Assembly (NCBI RefSeq): GCF_009766065.1
Contig: NZ_LMUE01000009.1
Location: 66,812-130,811 of the forward strand
From: Dyella sp. S184
GTDB lineage: Bacteria; Pseudomonadota; Gammaproteobacteria; Xanthomonadales; Rhodanobacteraceae
Direction: 5' to 3'
Length of the DNA stretch: 64,000 nt
The notes under the pieces: generated by a model
Database searches by the model: none
The model's input: the letters and a program-made list of their open reading frames with translations, nothing else
What the model was told of the DNA's origin: nothing
Shown: positions 46,882-56,366 of the stretch, piece after piece
How positions within the stretch are numbered: the stretch's first letter is position 1
Layout of the letters: each line of letters opens with the position of its first letter
Position numbers and translations under genes: made by a program

Positions 46882-47876
46882 TTGCGCTTGCGCCTCCCAC
46901 TGGTGGGGACATCATTCCGCACATCCTGAAATTGTTCTGCTCTACCACCCGGCGATTCCATTGGCCCTGAACGCGCTCCGATCGAGCTGGTTACGGTGTA
47001 TCCAAGCAATCAACATGCCAGCTCACCGGACAATACCTACACACCGATAATTTCCTTTGTTTGGCTGCCTGGCAATCACCATCCTGGCGTTCCGTCCGTG
47101 ATAGCCATCACACAAATTCATGTTGCACCGTACGCATTGCCGGCATTTCCGGCAAACGATCATCGAGTCACGATAAACCCGACCGGTTCAATTCGTAAGC
47201 ACCGCATGCCGAACCAGCAAGATGAAACCGTCTACCGAACTGCGGACCGACGCATTAGGTCACATGCCGCCCCGCACCGACGAAGCATGCGGGTGGAGCG
47301 CGACGTCAGTCAGGAAATGGGCGCACTCCAATCGCCCATTGTGCCTATGGTCGGTGCAGTCATGAAATCGGCAGGCGCCGATATCTCTCGGCGCGAATAG
47401 AAAATGGCTGTCTGTCCAAGGAAAATTCGGCCCGCGAGACCTAACTGGACTTGTCGCCAGCTAGCCGCTACTCTTTGTTCCACGTGTGGCCCCATGAATA
47501 GCGCTTGCCAGTCACTTCCGGCGGCCCATGGTTTCCATCCGATGCTCTCGAACCGATCGATAAATAGTCAGTGGCGTCGTTGTTCGCCATTTGTGACTTG
47601 CGCCTTTGCCGTGGCTGACAACCCGGAACCGACGCACGGTGATCGTTAGCGACCTGCCTGACCGAACCACCAAAAGCGTGGCTTCATCATGCCCGTCGCA
47701 ACGGTGGCGCCCGACGCGCCTCGGCGGAAGATTATGTAAGACAGCAGTACCCTGGAACGCCGCTTCACCGCCGCATTCCGAGCACGGACATTCCATGGTC
47801 ACGCCCATGCATGGAATGGCTCCGAACGTGTTGAACGCACTGCCAGCCGCTGAAGGCGGCCCAACGACATGTATTG
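46882..47876. other. ~1-kb region without a convincing gene
   Basis: Between divergent PilZ (-) and scpA (+). Base composition is visibly less GC-rich than the neighbours. Frames of 80-134 residues exist on both strands (e.g. + 46996-47400, - 47512-47808), but they lack family motifs, signal peptides and good ribosome sites. A 7-bp hairpin GCGCCGA/TCGGCGC lies near 47376-47395. It may be decayed sequence or a regulatory region; nothing definite seen. Confidence 0.4.
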
Positions 47877-48809
47877 ATGAGCACTGAGCCAGTCGAGCCC
47901 GAGAGCCTGGTCACCGCACCACAGGATGCGTTTGCGTCGGTACCGCAGCAGCAGGAAATGCCTCTGGCCATCGTGCGCGGCCAACCGCTGCTGCAGATGC
48001 CGCAGGACCTGTACATCCCACCGGACGCGCTCGAGGTCATCCTGGAGGCCTTCGAGGGACCACTGGACCTGCTGCTGTACCTGATCCGCCGGCAGAACCT
48101 GGACATTCTGGATATCCCGGTGGCCGAGATCACCCGGCAGTACATGACCTACATCGAGCTGATGCGCGATGTGATGCGGCTGGAGCTGGCCGCTGAATAC
48201 CTTTTGATGGCCGCGATCCTGGCCGAGATCAAGTCGCGGCTGCTGCTGCCGCGGCCGCCAGCCGAGGAAGGGCTGGAGGATGACCCCCGCGCCGAGCTGG
48301 TCCGTCGGTTGCAAGAGTACGAGCGGTTCAAGCGGGCGGCCGAGGATATCGAAACCCTGCCCCGGCTGGAACGCGATACCGCGGTGGTGCATGCCGAGGT
48401 AGGCGAACGCAACGTGATCAAGTTGCCGCCGCCGCTGGAGCTGACCGAGCTGCTGCTTGCGCTGAAGGACGTGATGCACCGGGCCGAGTTGTTCGGCCAT
48501 CACGCGATCAAGCGCGAGGCACTCAGCGTGCGCCAGCGCATGGGCGAACTGCTGAGCCGGCTGGACGACAACAGCTTTCACCGTTTCGAGAGTCTGTTCG
48601 ATGCCAGCGAAGGGCGACTCGGCGTGGTGGTGACCTTCCTGGCAATGCTGGAGCTGGCCAAGGAAATGCTGGTGGAAATCGTCCAGGAAGCCCCGCTGGC
48701 AGCGATCTATGTAAAGGCAAAGGCAAGCCACTCCGAGACATTCGCCGAAATAGAGGCGGACGACGCACAAGCAGGCGAATCGGCACTGATCGAATCGTCC
48801 AACGAATGA
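47877..48809 (+). CDS. scpA: segregation and condensation protein A
   Basis: 310 residues, the kleisin subunit of the SMC-ScpAB condensin that compacts and segregates the chromosome. Family blocks are FEGPLDLLLYLIRRQNLDIL, AEYLLMAAILAEIKSRLLLP and the C-terminal winged-helix region (VVVTFLAMLELAKEMLVEIV). ATG at 47877; a TTG at 47874 is adjacent and in frame. The Ser/Glu-rich N-terminus is slightly extended. Start of an scpA-scpB-rluB operon. Confidence 0.94.
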   Translation: MSTEPVEPESLVTAPQDAFASVPQQQEMPLAIVRGQPLLQMPQDLYIPPDALEVILEAFEGPLDLLLYLIRRQNLDILDIPVAEITRQYMTYIELMRDVMRLELAAEYLLMAAILAEIKSRLLLPRPPAEEGLEDDPRAELVRRLQEYERFKRAAEDIETLPRLERDTAVVHAEVGERNVIKLPPPLELTELLLALKDVMHRAELFGHHAIKREALSVRQRMGELLSRLDDNSFHRFESLFDASEGRLGVVVTFLAMLELAKEMLVEIVQEAPLAAIYVKAKASHSETFAEIEADDAQAGESALIESSNE

Positions 48810-48844
48810 ACGACAACCACTGAATCGGCATCCGACCCAAGGCT

Positions 48845-49663
48845 ATGCAGATCGAGCAACTCAAACCGATTATCGAGGCCGCCCTGCTGGCCTCCAGCCA
48901 GCCGATGACGGTTCATCAGCTGGGCGACCTGTTCAACGAGGCTGACGACGTCAGTCACGCACAGATCGCCAAGGCACTGGAAACGCTGGCCGGTGATTGC
49001 AACGGACGCGGCATCGAGCTCAAGGAAGTGGCCTCCGGCTTCCGCTACCAGGTACGCCAGGACGTGCATCCGTGGATTTCGCGGATGTGGTCCGAAAAGC
49101 CCAGCCGCTATTCGCGTGCGCTGCTGGAAACCCTGGCGCTGATCGCTTACCGCCAACCGATCACCCGCCCCGAGATCGAGCAGATTCGTGGTGTGGTGGT
49201 GTCCTCCAACATCATCAAGACGATGGAAGAGCGCGAGTGGATCCGCGTGGTTGGTTATCGCGACGTGCCCGGCAAGCCGGCACTGTTCGGCACCACCCGC
49301 ATGTTTCTCGACTACTTCAACCTGAAATCGCTGGATCAGCTGCCACCGCTGTCGGAAATCCGCGATATGGAAGACCCACAACTGCGCTTCGAGCAGGAAC
49401 CACTGCCTGCGCGCATCGTGCGCGACCTGCCGATCGATCCCGACGAGGAAACCGCGATCGATGCGGAACCAGCCGACGACGACACCCACCACATCACGGC
49501 CGACGCTCCGGCGTCGTCCACATCTCCCGAGTCCGACGGACATGGCTCCGACCTGAGCCCATCCGCCGAGATCCCGACTAGCACTGCCGATGAGGCAGCG
49601 AACCCCGCCGCGGACGTCGAACCCGACACCGCCGAGCAAGATACCGAGGAGTACCGCGCATGA
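48845..49663 (+). CDS. scpB: segregation and condensation protein B
   Basis: 272 residues. Two winged-helix domains (MQIEQLKPIIEAALLASSQP, LGDLFNEADDVSHAQIAKAL, RYSRALLETLALIAYRQPIT, IEQIRGVVVSSNIIKTMEER) bind ScpA. The C-terminal ~80 residues are an acidic Asp/Glu/Pro/Ser-rich disordered tail, longer than in E. coli-like relatives. It starts 35 bp after scpA, and its stop overlaps the start of rluB (ATGA), so the two are translationally coupled. Confidence 0.94.
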   Translation: MQIEQLKPIIEAALLASSQPMTVHQLGDLFNEADDVSHAQIAKALETLAGDCNGRGIELKEVASGFRYQVRQDVHPWISRMWSEKPSRYSRALLETLALIAYRQPITRPEIEQIRGVVVSSNIIKTMEEREWIRVVGYRDVPGKPALFGTTRMFLDYFNLKSLDQLPPLSEIRDMEDPQLRFEQEPLPARIVRDLPIDPDEETAIDAEPADDDTHHITADAPASSTSPESDGHGSDLSPSAEIPTSTADEAANPAADVEPDTAEQDTEEYRA

Positions 49664-51264
49664 CTGCGCCGCAGAAATCCGTTCTTTCCCTGAAGCGCGA
49701 ACCGCGCAACGACGCCACTGCCACCCAGATCGAGGAGCGCCTGCACAAGGTGCTGGCCAATGCTGGCCTCGGCTCGCGTCGCATGCTCGAGGTGCGCATC
49801 CAATCCGGCGAAGTCGAGCTCAATGGCAGCCCGGCCGGCATCGGCGCCAGCGTGCACGCCGGCGACCGCGTGGTTATTGACGGCAAGCAATTCGTCGTCG
49901 CCACCGATAGCCGCGACGAGACCGAGGTGCTGATCTACCACAAGCCCGAAGGCGTGCTGACCACCCGCGACGATCCGGAAGGTCGCCCCACCGTGTTCGA
50001 ACAGCTGCCGCGCCTGAAGGGTGCGCGCTGGGTCGCCGTGGGCCGGCTGGATATCAATACCACCGGCCTGCTGCTGCTGACCACCGACGGTGAGCTGGCC
50101 AACACACTGATGCACCCGAAGAGCGGCCTCGAGCGCGAATACCTGTGCCGCGTGCACGGCGAAGTGCCGGACGAGATCATCGAAAGACTCAAAGCCGGTG
50201 TGGAACTGGACGATGGTCCTGCCCGCTTTGACGAGATCGCCGTGATCAGCCGTGGCGGCAGCCACAGCTGGTTCCGCGTGGTGATCCGCGAAGGCCGCAA
50301 CCGCGAAGTACGCCGCCTGTGGGACTCGCAGGGTTTCCTGGTCAGTCGTCTCAAGCGCATCCGCTATGGCAAGATCGAACTGCCACGCAATCTGCGCCGC
50401 GGCGAATGCGAAGCGCTCGACGCGGAAGCCGTCAAGCAGCTGCGCCATGCCACCGGCCTCGGTGCGCCGCAACCGGTGCTGACGCTGAGCCCGGTGCTGC
50501 ACCAGCGCCGTGCCAATCGCAGCGTCACCGAATATCGCCCCGAGAGCGGTAGCAGCAAAGCCTGGACCGGTGGCCAGGATGAGGCACGCGAACTGCGTGC
50601 CTACGACCGTATCCGCGAAGAACCGTCACGCGGTCGCAAACCGCCACGTCGCGATGGCAAGGAAGTCAACGGCAACGTCGCCCGTCCCGAGCGCGGTGCA
50701 GGTGGCGGCAAGGGTCGTCGCGTGGCGCCAGGCCAGGAGCTGCCGTCGGTACGCAGCTGGTTTGCCGGTGAAAGCCGCGCGGGCAGCGCTGGCCGTCCCG
50801 GAGCTCCGCGCGGCAATGCCGCGGGTGGTGCGGCAGCCGGCAATCGTCGTCCTGCTGGCGGCAAGCCGTTTGGTGCACGTGCTGGCGGTGGCGGTGAGAA
50901 CCGCGGCGCCGGCAGTCCGTACGGTGGTTTCGGCGGCGAGTCGCGTGGCACCGGTGGTGGCAACCGCGCGCCTGGTGGTCGACCCGCGCAGGGTGGGCGC
51001 CCGCAAGGCCAAGGCAACCAGGCTCACGGTAACCAGGCACATGGCAATCAGTCCTACGGCAATCAGGCCCACGGCAACGCGCGCCCGCAAGGTCAGGGCG
51101 GCGCTAGGCCGCAAGGCCAGGGTGGCAATCGTCCGCAAGGTGCTGGTCGGCCGCAGGGCCAGGGTGGCAATCGTTCGCACACTGGTGCCCGGCCGCAAGG
51201 CCACGGTGGCCCTGCGGGTGGTCGCCCGCCAGGTCGCGGCGGCAATCGTTCGGGCAATCGCTGA
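49660..51264 (+). CDS. rluB: 23S rRNA pseudouridine synthase with long repetitive C-terminal tail
   Basis: 534 residues, roughly twice the catalytic length. S4 domain at about 25-75 (EERLHKVLANAGLGSRRMLE), then the catalytic domain with Asp131 in GRLDINTTGLLLLTTDGE and GRNREVRRLWDSQGFLVSRL, ending near residue 265. Beyond is a basic, Gly/Arg/Gln/Asn-rich tail with QGQGGNRPQG and GNQAHGNQ-type repeats, predicted disordered. RluB modifies U2605-type sites in 23S rRNA; the RluB assignment rests on scpAB linkage and sequence style. The tail may aid RNA binding. Confidence 0.9.
   Translation: MTAPQKSVLSLKREPRNDATATQIEERLHKVLANAGLGSRRMLEVRIQSGEVELNGSPAGIGASVHAGDRVVIDGKQFVVATDSRDETEVLIYHKPEGVLTTRDDPEGRPTVFEQLPRLKGARWVAVGRLDINTTGLLLLTTDGELANTLMHPKSGLEREYLCRVHGEVPDEIIERLKAGVELDDGPARFDEIAVISRGGSHSWFRVVIREGRNREVRRLWDSQGFLVSRLKRIRYGKIELPRNLRRGECEALDAEAVKQLRHATGLGAPQPVLTLSPVLHQRRANRSVTEYRPESGSSKAWTGGQDEARELRAYDRIREEPSRGRKPPRRDGKEVNGNVARPERGAGGGKGRRVAPGQELPSVRSWFAGESRAGSAGRPGAPRGNAAGGAAAGNRRPAGGKPFGARAGGGGENRGAGSPYGGFGGESRGTGGGNRAPGGRPAQGGRPQGQGNQAHGNQAHGNQSYGNQAHGNARPQGQGGARPQGQGGNRPQGAGRPQGQGGNRSHTGARPQGHGGPAGGRPPGRGGNRSGNR
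50960..51260 (+). repeat. degenerate Gly/Gln/Asn/Arg repeat tract inside rluB
   Basis: Short repeated units encode [AG]HGNQ and [RG]PQGQGG[NA]; AAGGCCAGGGTGGC-like DNA units recur several times between about 51090 and 51180. In-frame repeats of this kind tend to vary in copy number between strains. Confidence 0.75.
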
Positions 51265-51301
51265 GCCAGAGCTAGACATGACCACGCGGGGAAGCTGAGC
51301 G

Positions 51302-51646
51302 ATGGTGCGCATCTATCACAACACCCGCTGCTCCAAATCGCGCGCCACGCTGGCGTTGCTGGAAGAGCATGTCGGCGTATGCGAGGTGATCAATTACCTC
51401 GATACGCCGCCAAGTGCGATTGAATTGGGTGTGCTGCTGGGCCAACTCGGCATGACGGCGCGCCAGTTGCTGCGCACTGGCGAAGCGGAATACCAGTCAC
51501 TCGGACTGAATGATCACGCGCTGAGCGAGACGGCGTTGATTGCTGCCATGGTGGCGCACCCCAAACTGATCGAGCGCCCGATCGTGGTCGCCAACGGCAA
51601 CGCCGTCATCGGACGGCCGCCGGAAGCGGTGCTGGCGATACTCTGA
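51302..51646 (+). CDS. ArsC-family (glutaredoxin-like) reductase
   Basis: 114 residues, one thioredoxin-fold ArsC domain. The active-site motif HNTRCSKSRATLALL has the nucleophilic Cys10 and Arg14. A C-terminal RPIVVANGNAVIGRPPE holds the family Arg. Members reduce arsenate with glutathione/glutaredoxin, or are Spx/YffB-like proteins. With no ars genes nearby, arsenate as the in vivo substrate is uncertain. Starts 37 bp after rluB on the same strand. Confidence 0.88.
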   Translation: MVRIYHNTRCSKSRATLALLEEHVGVCEVINYLDTPPSAIELGVLLGQLGMTARQLLRTGEAEYQSLGLNDHALSETALIAAMVAHPKLIERPIVVANGNAVIGRPPEAVLAIL

Positions 51647-51705
51647 ACCACAGCATGACGCGCATCTGCTGCGAGGCGCGCTTCAGCGCATGGCGACAGA
51701 AGTGA

Positions 51706-52425
51706 TCACTGCAGATCGAGCGCCTGGCGATCGCTGTCACGGCGGCGCTGTTCCTTCTGGTTGAAACTGGCCATGCAGCTGTCACGCTTGACCATCACGC
51801 AGTCCAGGTAGTCGGAGGCTTCCACCAGTGCACCGCGCACGGCCTTGCCGGCCGGCGTGTTCTTCTTCTGGCTGAAGGTGCCACCGAGACCATCGCGCAG
51901 GTAACCACCCACGCCCACCTGCGTGTTTGTGGTATTTCCTTCGACCGTACGCGAGTACACCACTTCACTCGTTTCCGAATCGATCACGCGCAGGTCGATC
52001 GCGACATACGCCTGGCTTTTGCCTCCGCCGAACGATAAACCGTGAAAGCTCAGTCCGCCCCCGGTATTGCTGGTGTCTTCGGTATACGCAGTAACGGTGC
52101 CAGTAACGAGATAGCGCGCACCCGTTATATTGCCCGTGCGTGGACCGCTGCCTTGACGCACCCGCCCCGAACTGGCCAGGTCCTGCTCGCCGATCACGGC
52201 GCCCAGCTTCTGCCGTTCGACCACGTTGAAATCACCGGATGAGCTGAGCTCATTGCTAAGCGCATCCGACAGCTGGTTGCCCACATCACCATTCCACCAA
52301 TTCGCGGTGCTAGTCTGATTGGTGAACTCCGATACCGCGATCGTAGGACGACCTGACTGCGCCACCACTGCACCCGAAAGCAGGCATAGACCGAGTGCAC
52401 AACCAAGGTTAAGAATCGGCTTCAT
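51706..52425 (-). CDS. orphan CsgG/HfaB-family periplasmic protein
   Basis: 239 residues from 52425 (MKPILNLGCALGLCLLSGAV signal, cleaved near VVAQ). The CsgG-like domain has RPTIAVSEFTNQTSTANWWN, LSDALSNELSSSGDFNVVER, QDLASSGRVRQGSGP, ARYLVTGTVTAYTEDTSNTG and VAIDLRVIDSETSEVVYSRT. CsgG itself is a lipoprotein pore for curli; this one lacks a lipobox and has no csgAB/EF neighbours, so it may be a soluble relative. It ends with a basic Gln/Arg/Asp tail. Confidence 0.82.
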   Translation of the reverse strand: MKPILNLGCALGLCLLSGAVVAQSGRPTIAVSEFTNQTSTANWWNGDVGNQLSDALSNELSSSGDFNVVERQKLGAVIGEQDLASSGRVRQGSGPRTGNITGARYLVTGTVTAYTEDTSNTGGGLSFHGLSFGGGKSQAYVAIDLRVIDSETSEVVYSRTVEGNTTNTQVGVGGYLRDGLGGTFSQKKNTPAGKAVRGALVEASDYLDCVMVKRDSCMASFNQKEQRRRDSDRQALDLQ

Positions 52426-52542
52426 GGCATTCTCCGTGATGCAGGGGCGCCCGCCGCCAGCCTGCTGTTCACGGTGAATCATAGAGTTGCGATTTGGCTG
52501 CCGATATTCTTCGGCTGGTCTATATCCGACGACCGATGCAGA

Positions 52543-53343
52543 TCACCCTGGATCGAGGGTGAAGGTGTCGGCATCCATCCAAGCCGGGAACCGTTCGCGA
52601 TGCGCGAGCAGTGGCGCCGGATCAAGTGTGACCGTTACCACCTGCTCTTGCGTACCCAGCTCAACTAACGGCTCGCCGACCGGGTCGATCACCGCGCTGT
52701 CACCGGCATATGGCAACTCATTGCCATCCACGCCGACCCGGTTTACGCCGATCACGTAGCTGAGGTTCTCGATTGCGCGCGCACGCAGCAACGTGCGCCA
52801 CGGCTGCCGACGCGGTGCCGGCCAGTTCGCCACAAACAATGCGAGGTCGTACTCCATGCCACCGCTGGCGGAGGCAAGCCGGCGATTGCGCAGCCAGACC
52901 GGGAAGCGCAGGTCGTAGCAGACCTGCGGCAGGATCCGCCAGCCGTTCAATTCGACGATCAGGCGTTCGTTGCCTCCGCCATAGCGGGTGTGCTCGCCAG
53001 CCATGCGGAACAGGTGGCGTTTGTCGTATTGCGCGAAGCTGCCGTCGGGCTTGACCCACAGCAAGCGGTTATAGACAGTGTCGTTCTCGCGGATCGCCAG
53101 GCTGCCGCAGATCACCGCGCCAACCTCGATCGCCAGCGCGCGCAACCAGGCAACGCCCTCACCGTCCATGCTCTCGGCACTGGCGCGGGTGTCGTTGCTG
53201 AAGCCAGACAGGAAGGTCTCCGGCAGCAGGATCAGGTCGCTGCCTTTTGCCTGCCGCACCAGCGCGCCGTAGTAGTCGCGATTGGCAGGTGCGTCATGCC
53301 AGCGGGTAGCGCCCTGTACCAGTGAAACCCTCAGAGCTTGCAT
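52543..53343 (-). CDS. omega-amidase (YafV/Nit2-like carbon-nitrogen hydrolase)
   Basis: 266 residues. The nitrilase-fold triad is visible: Glu in LILLPETFLSGFS, Lys in FAQYDKRHLFRM and Cys in ILPQVCYDLRFPVWLRN. It hydrolyses alpha-ketoglutaramate or alpha-ketosuccinamate, the products of glutamine/asparagine transaminases. Start at 53343; it overlaps the end of the aminotransferase gene by 13 bp, so the two are coupled and likely form the glutamine transaminase-omega-amidase route. Confidence 0.9.
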   Translation of the reverse strand: MQALRVSLVQGATRWHDAPANRDYYGALVRQAKGSDLILLPETFLSGFSNDTRASAESMDGEGVAWLRALAIEVGAVICGSLAIRENDTVYNRLLWVKPDGSFAQYDKRHLFRMAGEHTRYGGGNERLIVELNGWRILPQVCYDLRFPVWLRNRRLASASGGMEYDLALFVANWPAPRRQPWRTLLRARAIENLSYVIGVNRVGVDGNELPYAGDSAVIDPVGEPLVELGTQEQVVTVTLDPAPLLAHRERFPAWMDADTFTLDPG

Positions 53344-54476
53344 AGCCGCTCCGCCGCTGCATCCATCGTCGCATCGCTCTTGGCGAAGCACAGTCGCAGC
53401 AGGCGTGTGCCCGGTGCGGTTTCATAGAACGGCGTCAGCGGAATCGCCGCTACGCCAGCGTGTTGCACCAGCCAACGACTGAAAGCGAGGTCATCCTCGT
53501 CGCGGATCGACGAGTAGTCGACCAGCTGGAAATAACCGCCTGGTACGTCGAGCAGCTTGAGGCGCGACGGCGCCAACAGCGCACGGAAACGATCTCGCTT
53601 GGCCTGGTAGAACGCCGGCAGCTCCAGGTAATGCTCCGGATGACTAGCCATGAATTCGCCGAACGCCACCTGTGCCGGATGGAAGGTGCAGAACGTGAGG
53701 TACTGGTGCACCTTGCGGAACTCGGCCGACAGTGCCGCCGGTGCCACCGCATAGCCAACCTTCCAGCCAGTGCAGTGATAGGTCTTGCCAAACGAAGAGA
53801 CCACGATGCTGCGCTCGGCCAGTTCCGGGTGACGCAGCACGCTCTCATGCTGTGCGCCGTCATACACGATGTGTTCGTACACCTCGTCGGACAGCACCAC
53901 GATGGCCGTGTCGCGCACGATCGCCGCCAGTTCTTCCAGGTCCGCCGCCGACAGTACTGCGCCGGACGGGTTGTGCGGGCTGTTGATCAGGATCATCCGG
54001 GTCTTCGGTGTCACCGCATCGCGTACGCGCTGCCAGTCGATCGCGAATGCCGGCAAGGTCAACGGGATGTGTACCGCACGCGCGCCCTGCAGATCGATCG
54101 CCGGCTCGTAACAGTCGTAGGCCGGGTCGAACACGATCACTTCCTCACCGGCACGCACCACCGCGGCGATCGCCGCAAAGATCGCCTCTGTGGCGCCGGA
54201 TGTGACCGTAATGTCAGTGTCGACATTGAGCTTGCGGCCATACAGCTGTTCGGTCTTCAGCGCGATCTGCTCGCGCAAGGCTGCCGCGCCGTGCATTGGC
54301 GCGTACTGGTTTCGGCCTTCGTTCATCGCACGGGTCAACGCATCGCGCAATGGTTGCGGTGGTTCGAAGTCGGGAAAGCCCTGCCCCAGGTTGACGGCCT
54401 TGTGTTCCAGCGCCAGCTGGCTCATCACGCTGAAGATGGTGGTGCCGACTTTCGGAAGTTTGGTAGCTATCATCAT
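53331..54476 (-). CDS. methionine/glutamine aminotransferase (YbdL/KAT type)
   Basis: 381 residues, PLP fold-type I. Blocks are HKAVNLGQGFPDFEPPQPLR, VTSGATEAIFAAIAAVVRAG, NSPHNPSGAVLSAADLEELA, DEVYEHIVYDG and the Schiff-base lysine in VSSFGKTYHCTGWKVGYA. Such enzymes move the amino group from methionine or glutamine to keto acids, for example in methionine salvage. Two adjacent ATGs (54476, 54473) are possible. It overlaps the omega-amidase downstream. Confidence 0.9.
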   Translation of the reverse strand: MMIATKLPKVGTTIFSVMSQLALEHKAVNLGQGFPDFEPPQPLRDALTRAMNEGRNQYAPMHGAAALREQIALKTEQLYGRKLNVDTDITVTSGATEAIFAAIAAVVRAGEEVIVFDPAYDCYEPAIDLQGARAVHIPLTLPAFAIDWQRVRDAVTPKTRMILINSPHNPSGAVLSAADLEELAAIVRDTAIVVLSDEVYEHIVYDGAQHESVLRHPELAERSIVVSSFGKTYHCTGWKVGYAVAPAALSAEFRKVHQYLTFCTFHPAQVAFGEFMASHPEHYLELPAFYQAKRDRFRALLAPSRLKLLDVPGGYFQLVDYSSIRDEDDLAFSRWLVQHAGVAAIPLTPFYETAPGTRLLRLCFAKSDATMDAAAERLCKL

Positions 54477-54548
54477 TCGGCCGTATGGATGTCTATAAAA
54501 CATGCAGCGTACCGCATGCGAGGTATCGTGCGCATCACACCGCATCCG

Positions 54549-55523
54549 TCAGGATCCGGGCAAATCCTCCAGCGGACGCAGCTTGCATTGCTCATGTTTC
54601 AGCAGTGTCGTGGCCGGCAGCCGCTCGGCCAGGAAATCGACCAGCGCGCGTACGCCCGGCAGCATGCCGCGCCGGCTGGGATAGACGAAGTGCATGGTGC
54701 CTTCGGGCGCGCTCCAGTCCGGCAGCACCACCTCCAGTTCGCCGCGGGCAATCGCCGGGGCACAGACGAACTCCGGCAACAGCGTCACGCCCATGCCACG
54801 GCGGGCTGATTCCAGCAGTACCGCAAAATCGCCGGTGATCAGGCGCGCCTGCACCTCCACATTGATCTGTTCGCCGTTCGCGCCAATCAGTTCCCACACC
54901 TGCGCGCCTTCGTGCTCGCGCATCGACAGCGCCGGCAGCTTGGCCAGTTCCTCAGGTGTGGTCGGACGCCCCTGTGCTTTCAGCAGGGCGGGACTGGCCA
55001 CCAGCTTGGTGCTTGACTGGCCGAAGCTGCGCATCACCAGGTTCGCATCGCTGTCCAGCTTGTTGCGCACCCGGATCGCCAGGTCGTAGCCTTCGCCGAT
55101 CACGTCGACGCGGCGATTGCTGGCAAGCAACCGCACCTGCATCTTTGGATACAGCATGAGGAAATCCGGCAGCAAGTACGCCATCACCGTCTGCGCCAGC
55201 GATTCCGGGCAGCTCAGGCGCACTACACCGCGCGGTTCGGCGCGTAGTTCATCCACCGCATCCTGAGCCGCCTGCGCCTCTTCCAGCACGGCACGACAGT
55301 GCGCATAGAAACGTTCGCCAACCTCGGTCACCACGAAGCGTCGCGTGGTTCGCTGCAGCAGGCGCACACCGAGCCGTTCCTCCAGCTGCGCCACGCGCTT
55401 GCTCAGCCGCGATTTCGGCACGCCCAGCGCACGGCCGGCCGCGGAAAAACCGCCGTGTTCAACCACGGCCGCAAAAAAGTACAGATCGTTGAGGTCCTGC
55501 AGCGCGCCGCTCAATACCGTCAT
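54549..55523 (-). CDS. LysR-family regulator divergent from azoreductase
   Basis: 324 residues from 55523 ([20 protein letters not shown]). N-terminal HTH ([40 protein letters not shown]) and C-terminal effector domain. The upstream extension to 55739 overlaps the neighbour and is not conserved. The divergent azoreductase gene (112 bp away) is the likely target, in the pattern of quinone- or diamide-responsive LysR/azoR divergons. Confidence 0.9.
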   Translation of the reverse strand: MTVLSGALQDLNDLYFFAAVVEHGGFSAAGRALGVPKSRLSKRVAQLEERLGVRLLQRTTRRFVVTEVGERFYAHCRAVLEEAQAAQDAVDELRAEPRGVVRLSCPESLAQTVMAYLLPDFLMLYPKMQVRLLASNRRVDVIGEGYDLAIRVRNKLDSDANLVMRSFGQSSTKLVASPALLKAQGRPTTPEELAKLPALSMREHEGAQVWELIGANGEQINVEVQARLITGDFAVLLESARRGMGVTLLPEFVCAPAIARGELEVVLPDWSAPEGTMHFVYPSRRGMLPGVRALVDFLAERLPATTLLKHEQCKLRPLEDLPGS

Positions 55524-55635
55524 GATCGTTTCCTTGAACGGACTATACGTCCGAAAATTGCCATCTAATCGCCATATTGTTCTAAATATATCCTGTTTCC
55601 ATCGCCGATTCGTCGGCTCGAGCAGGAACCTCACC

Positions 55636-56226
55636 ATGAAACTGTTGCATATCGACTCCAGCGCTCTGGGTGCCCATTCAGTGTCGCGCCAGCTCACCGC
55701 CGACATCGTAGCCGAGCTGAAGCGCCAGGCTGCCGGCATCCAGGCCCATTACCACGATCTGACCGCCGAACCGCTGCCGCATTGGTCGCCGGTGGCCGAT
55801 GCCAGCGACCCCGCCGTCGCTCTGGGTAACCAGATGCTGGAAGACTTTCTCGCTGCTGACATCGTGGTTATCGGTGCGCCGATGTACAACTTCGGTATCC
55901 CGAGCCAGCTCAAGGCCTGGATCGACCGCATCGCGGTCGCCGGCAAGACCTTTCGCTACGGCGCCAACGGCCCCGAGGGACTGGCCGGCGGCAAGCGGGT
56001 AATCATCGCCTCCAGCCGCGGTGGCATGTATGCCAGCGGCCCGGCCGCCGTGATGGATTTCCAGGAGTCCTATCTGCGTACCGTATTTGGATTCATCGGC
56101 ATCACCAACGTTGAATTCGTGCGTGCCGAAGGGCTCAACATGGGCGACGAGCCGAAAGCACAGGCATTGCAATTGGCGCGGGCGGCGATTGGTTCGCTGG
56201 TCGCACCGGCGGCCAAGGTCGCCTGA
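55636..56226 (+). CDS. azoR: FMN-dependent NADH:quinone/azo reductase
   Basis: 196 residues, flavodoxin-like fold. It starts [20 protein letters not shown], with FMN-binding [20 protein letters not shown] and [12 protein letters not shown], and [20 protein letters not shown] near the C-terminus. It reduces quinones and azo compounds and protects from thiol stress. The frame extends upstream to 55345, but that part overlaps the divergent LysR. Start 55636. Confidence 0.93.
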   Translation: MKLLHIDSSALGAHSVSRQLTADIVAELKRQAAGIQAHYHDLTAEPLPHWSPVADASDPAVALGNQMLEDFLAADIVVIGAPMYNFGIPSQLKAWIDRIAVAGKTFRYGANGPEGLAGGKRVIIASSRGGMYASGPAAVMDFQESYLRTVFGFIGITNVEFVRAEGLNMGDEPKAQALQLARAAIGSLVAPAAKVA

Positions 56227-56366
56227 GTTCCAGTACGACTGTTGTTCGCGACGGCCCTGCGGGGCCGTTTGCGTTTCCCGTCGAGGAAAGCCCGGCAGCG
56301 TGGCTGGCAATGCGCTTGGCAGCGCGACACACTGCTGCCTTGATTCACTTTCCAAGGCTCCCACGC

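Noticed and set aside
50960-51260. CRISPR array
   Set aside because: Repeats are short, degenerate, in frame and lack unique spacers.
51706-52425. Complete curli system
   Set aside because: No csgA, csgB, csgE or csgF-like genes are present nearby.
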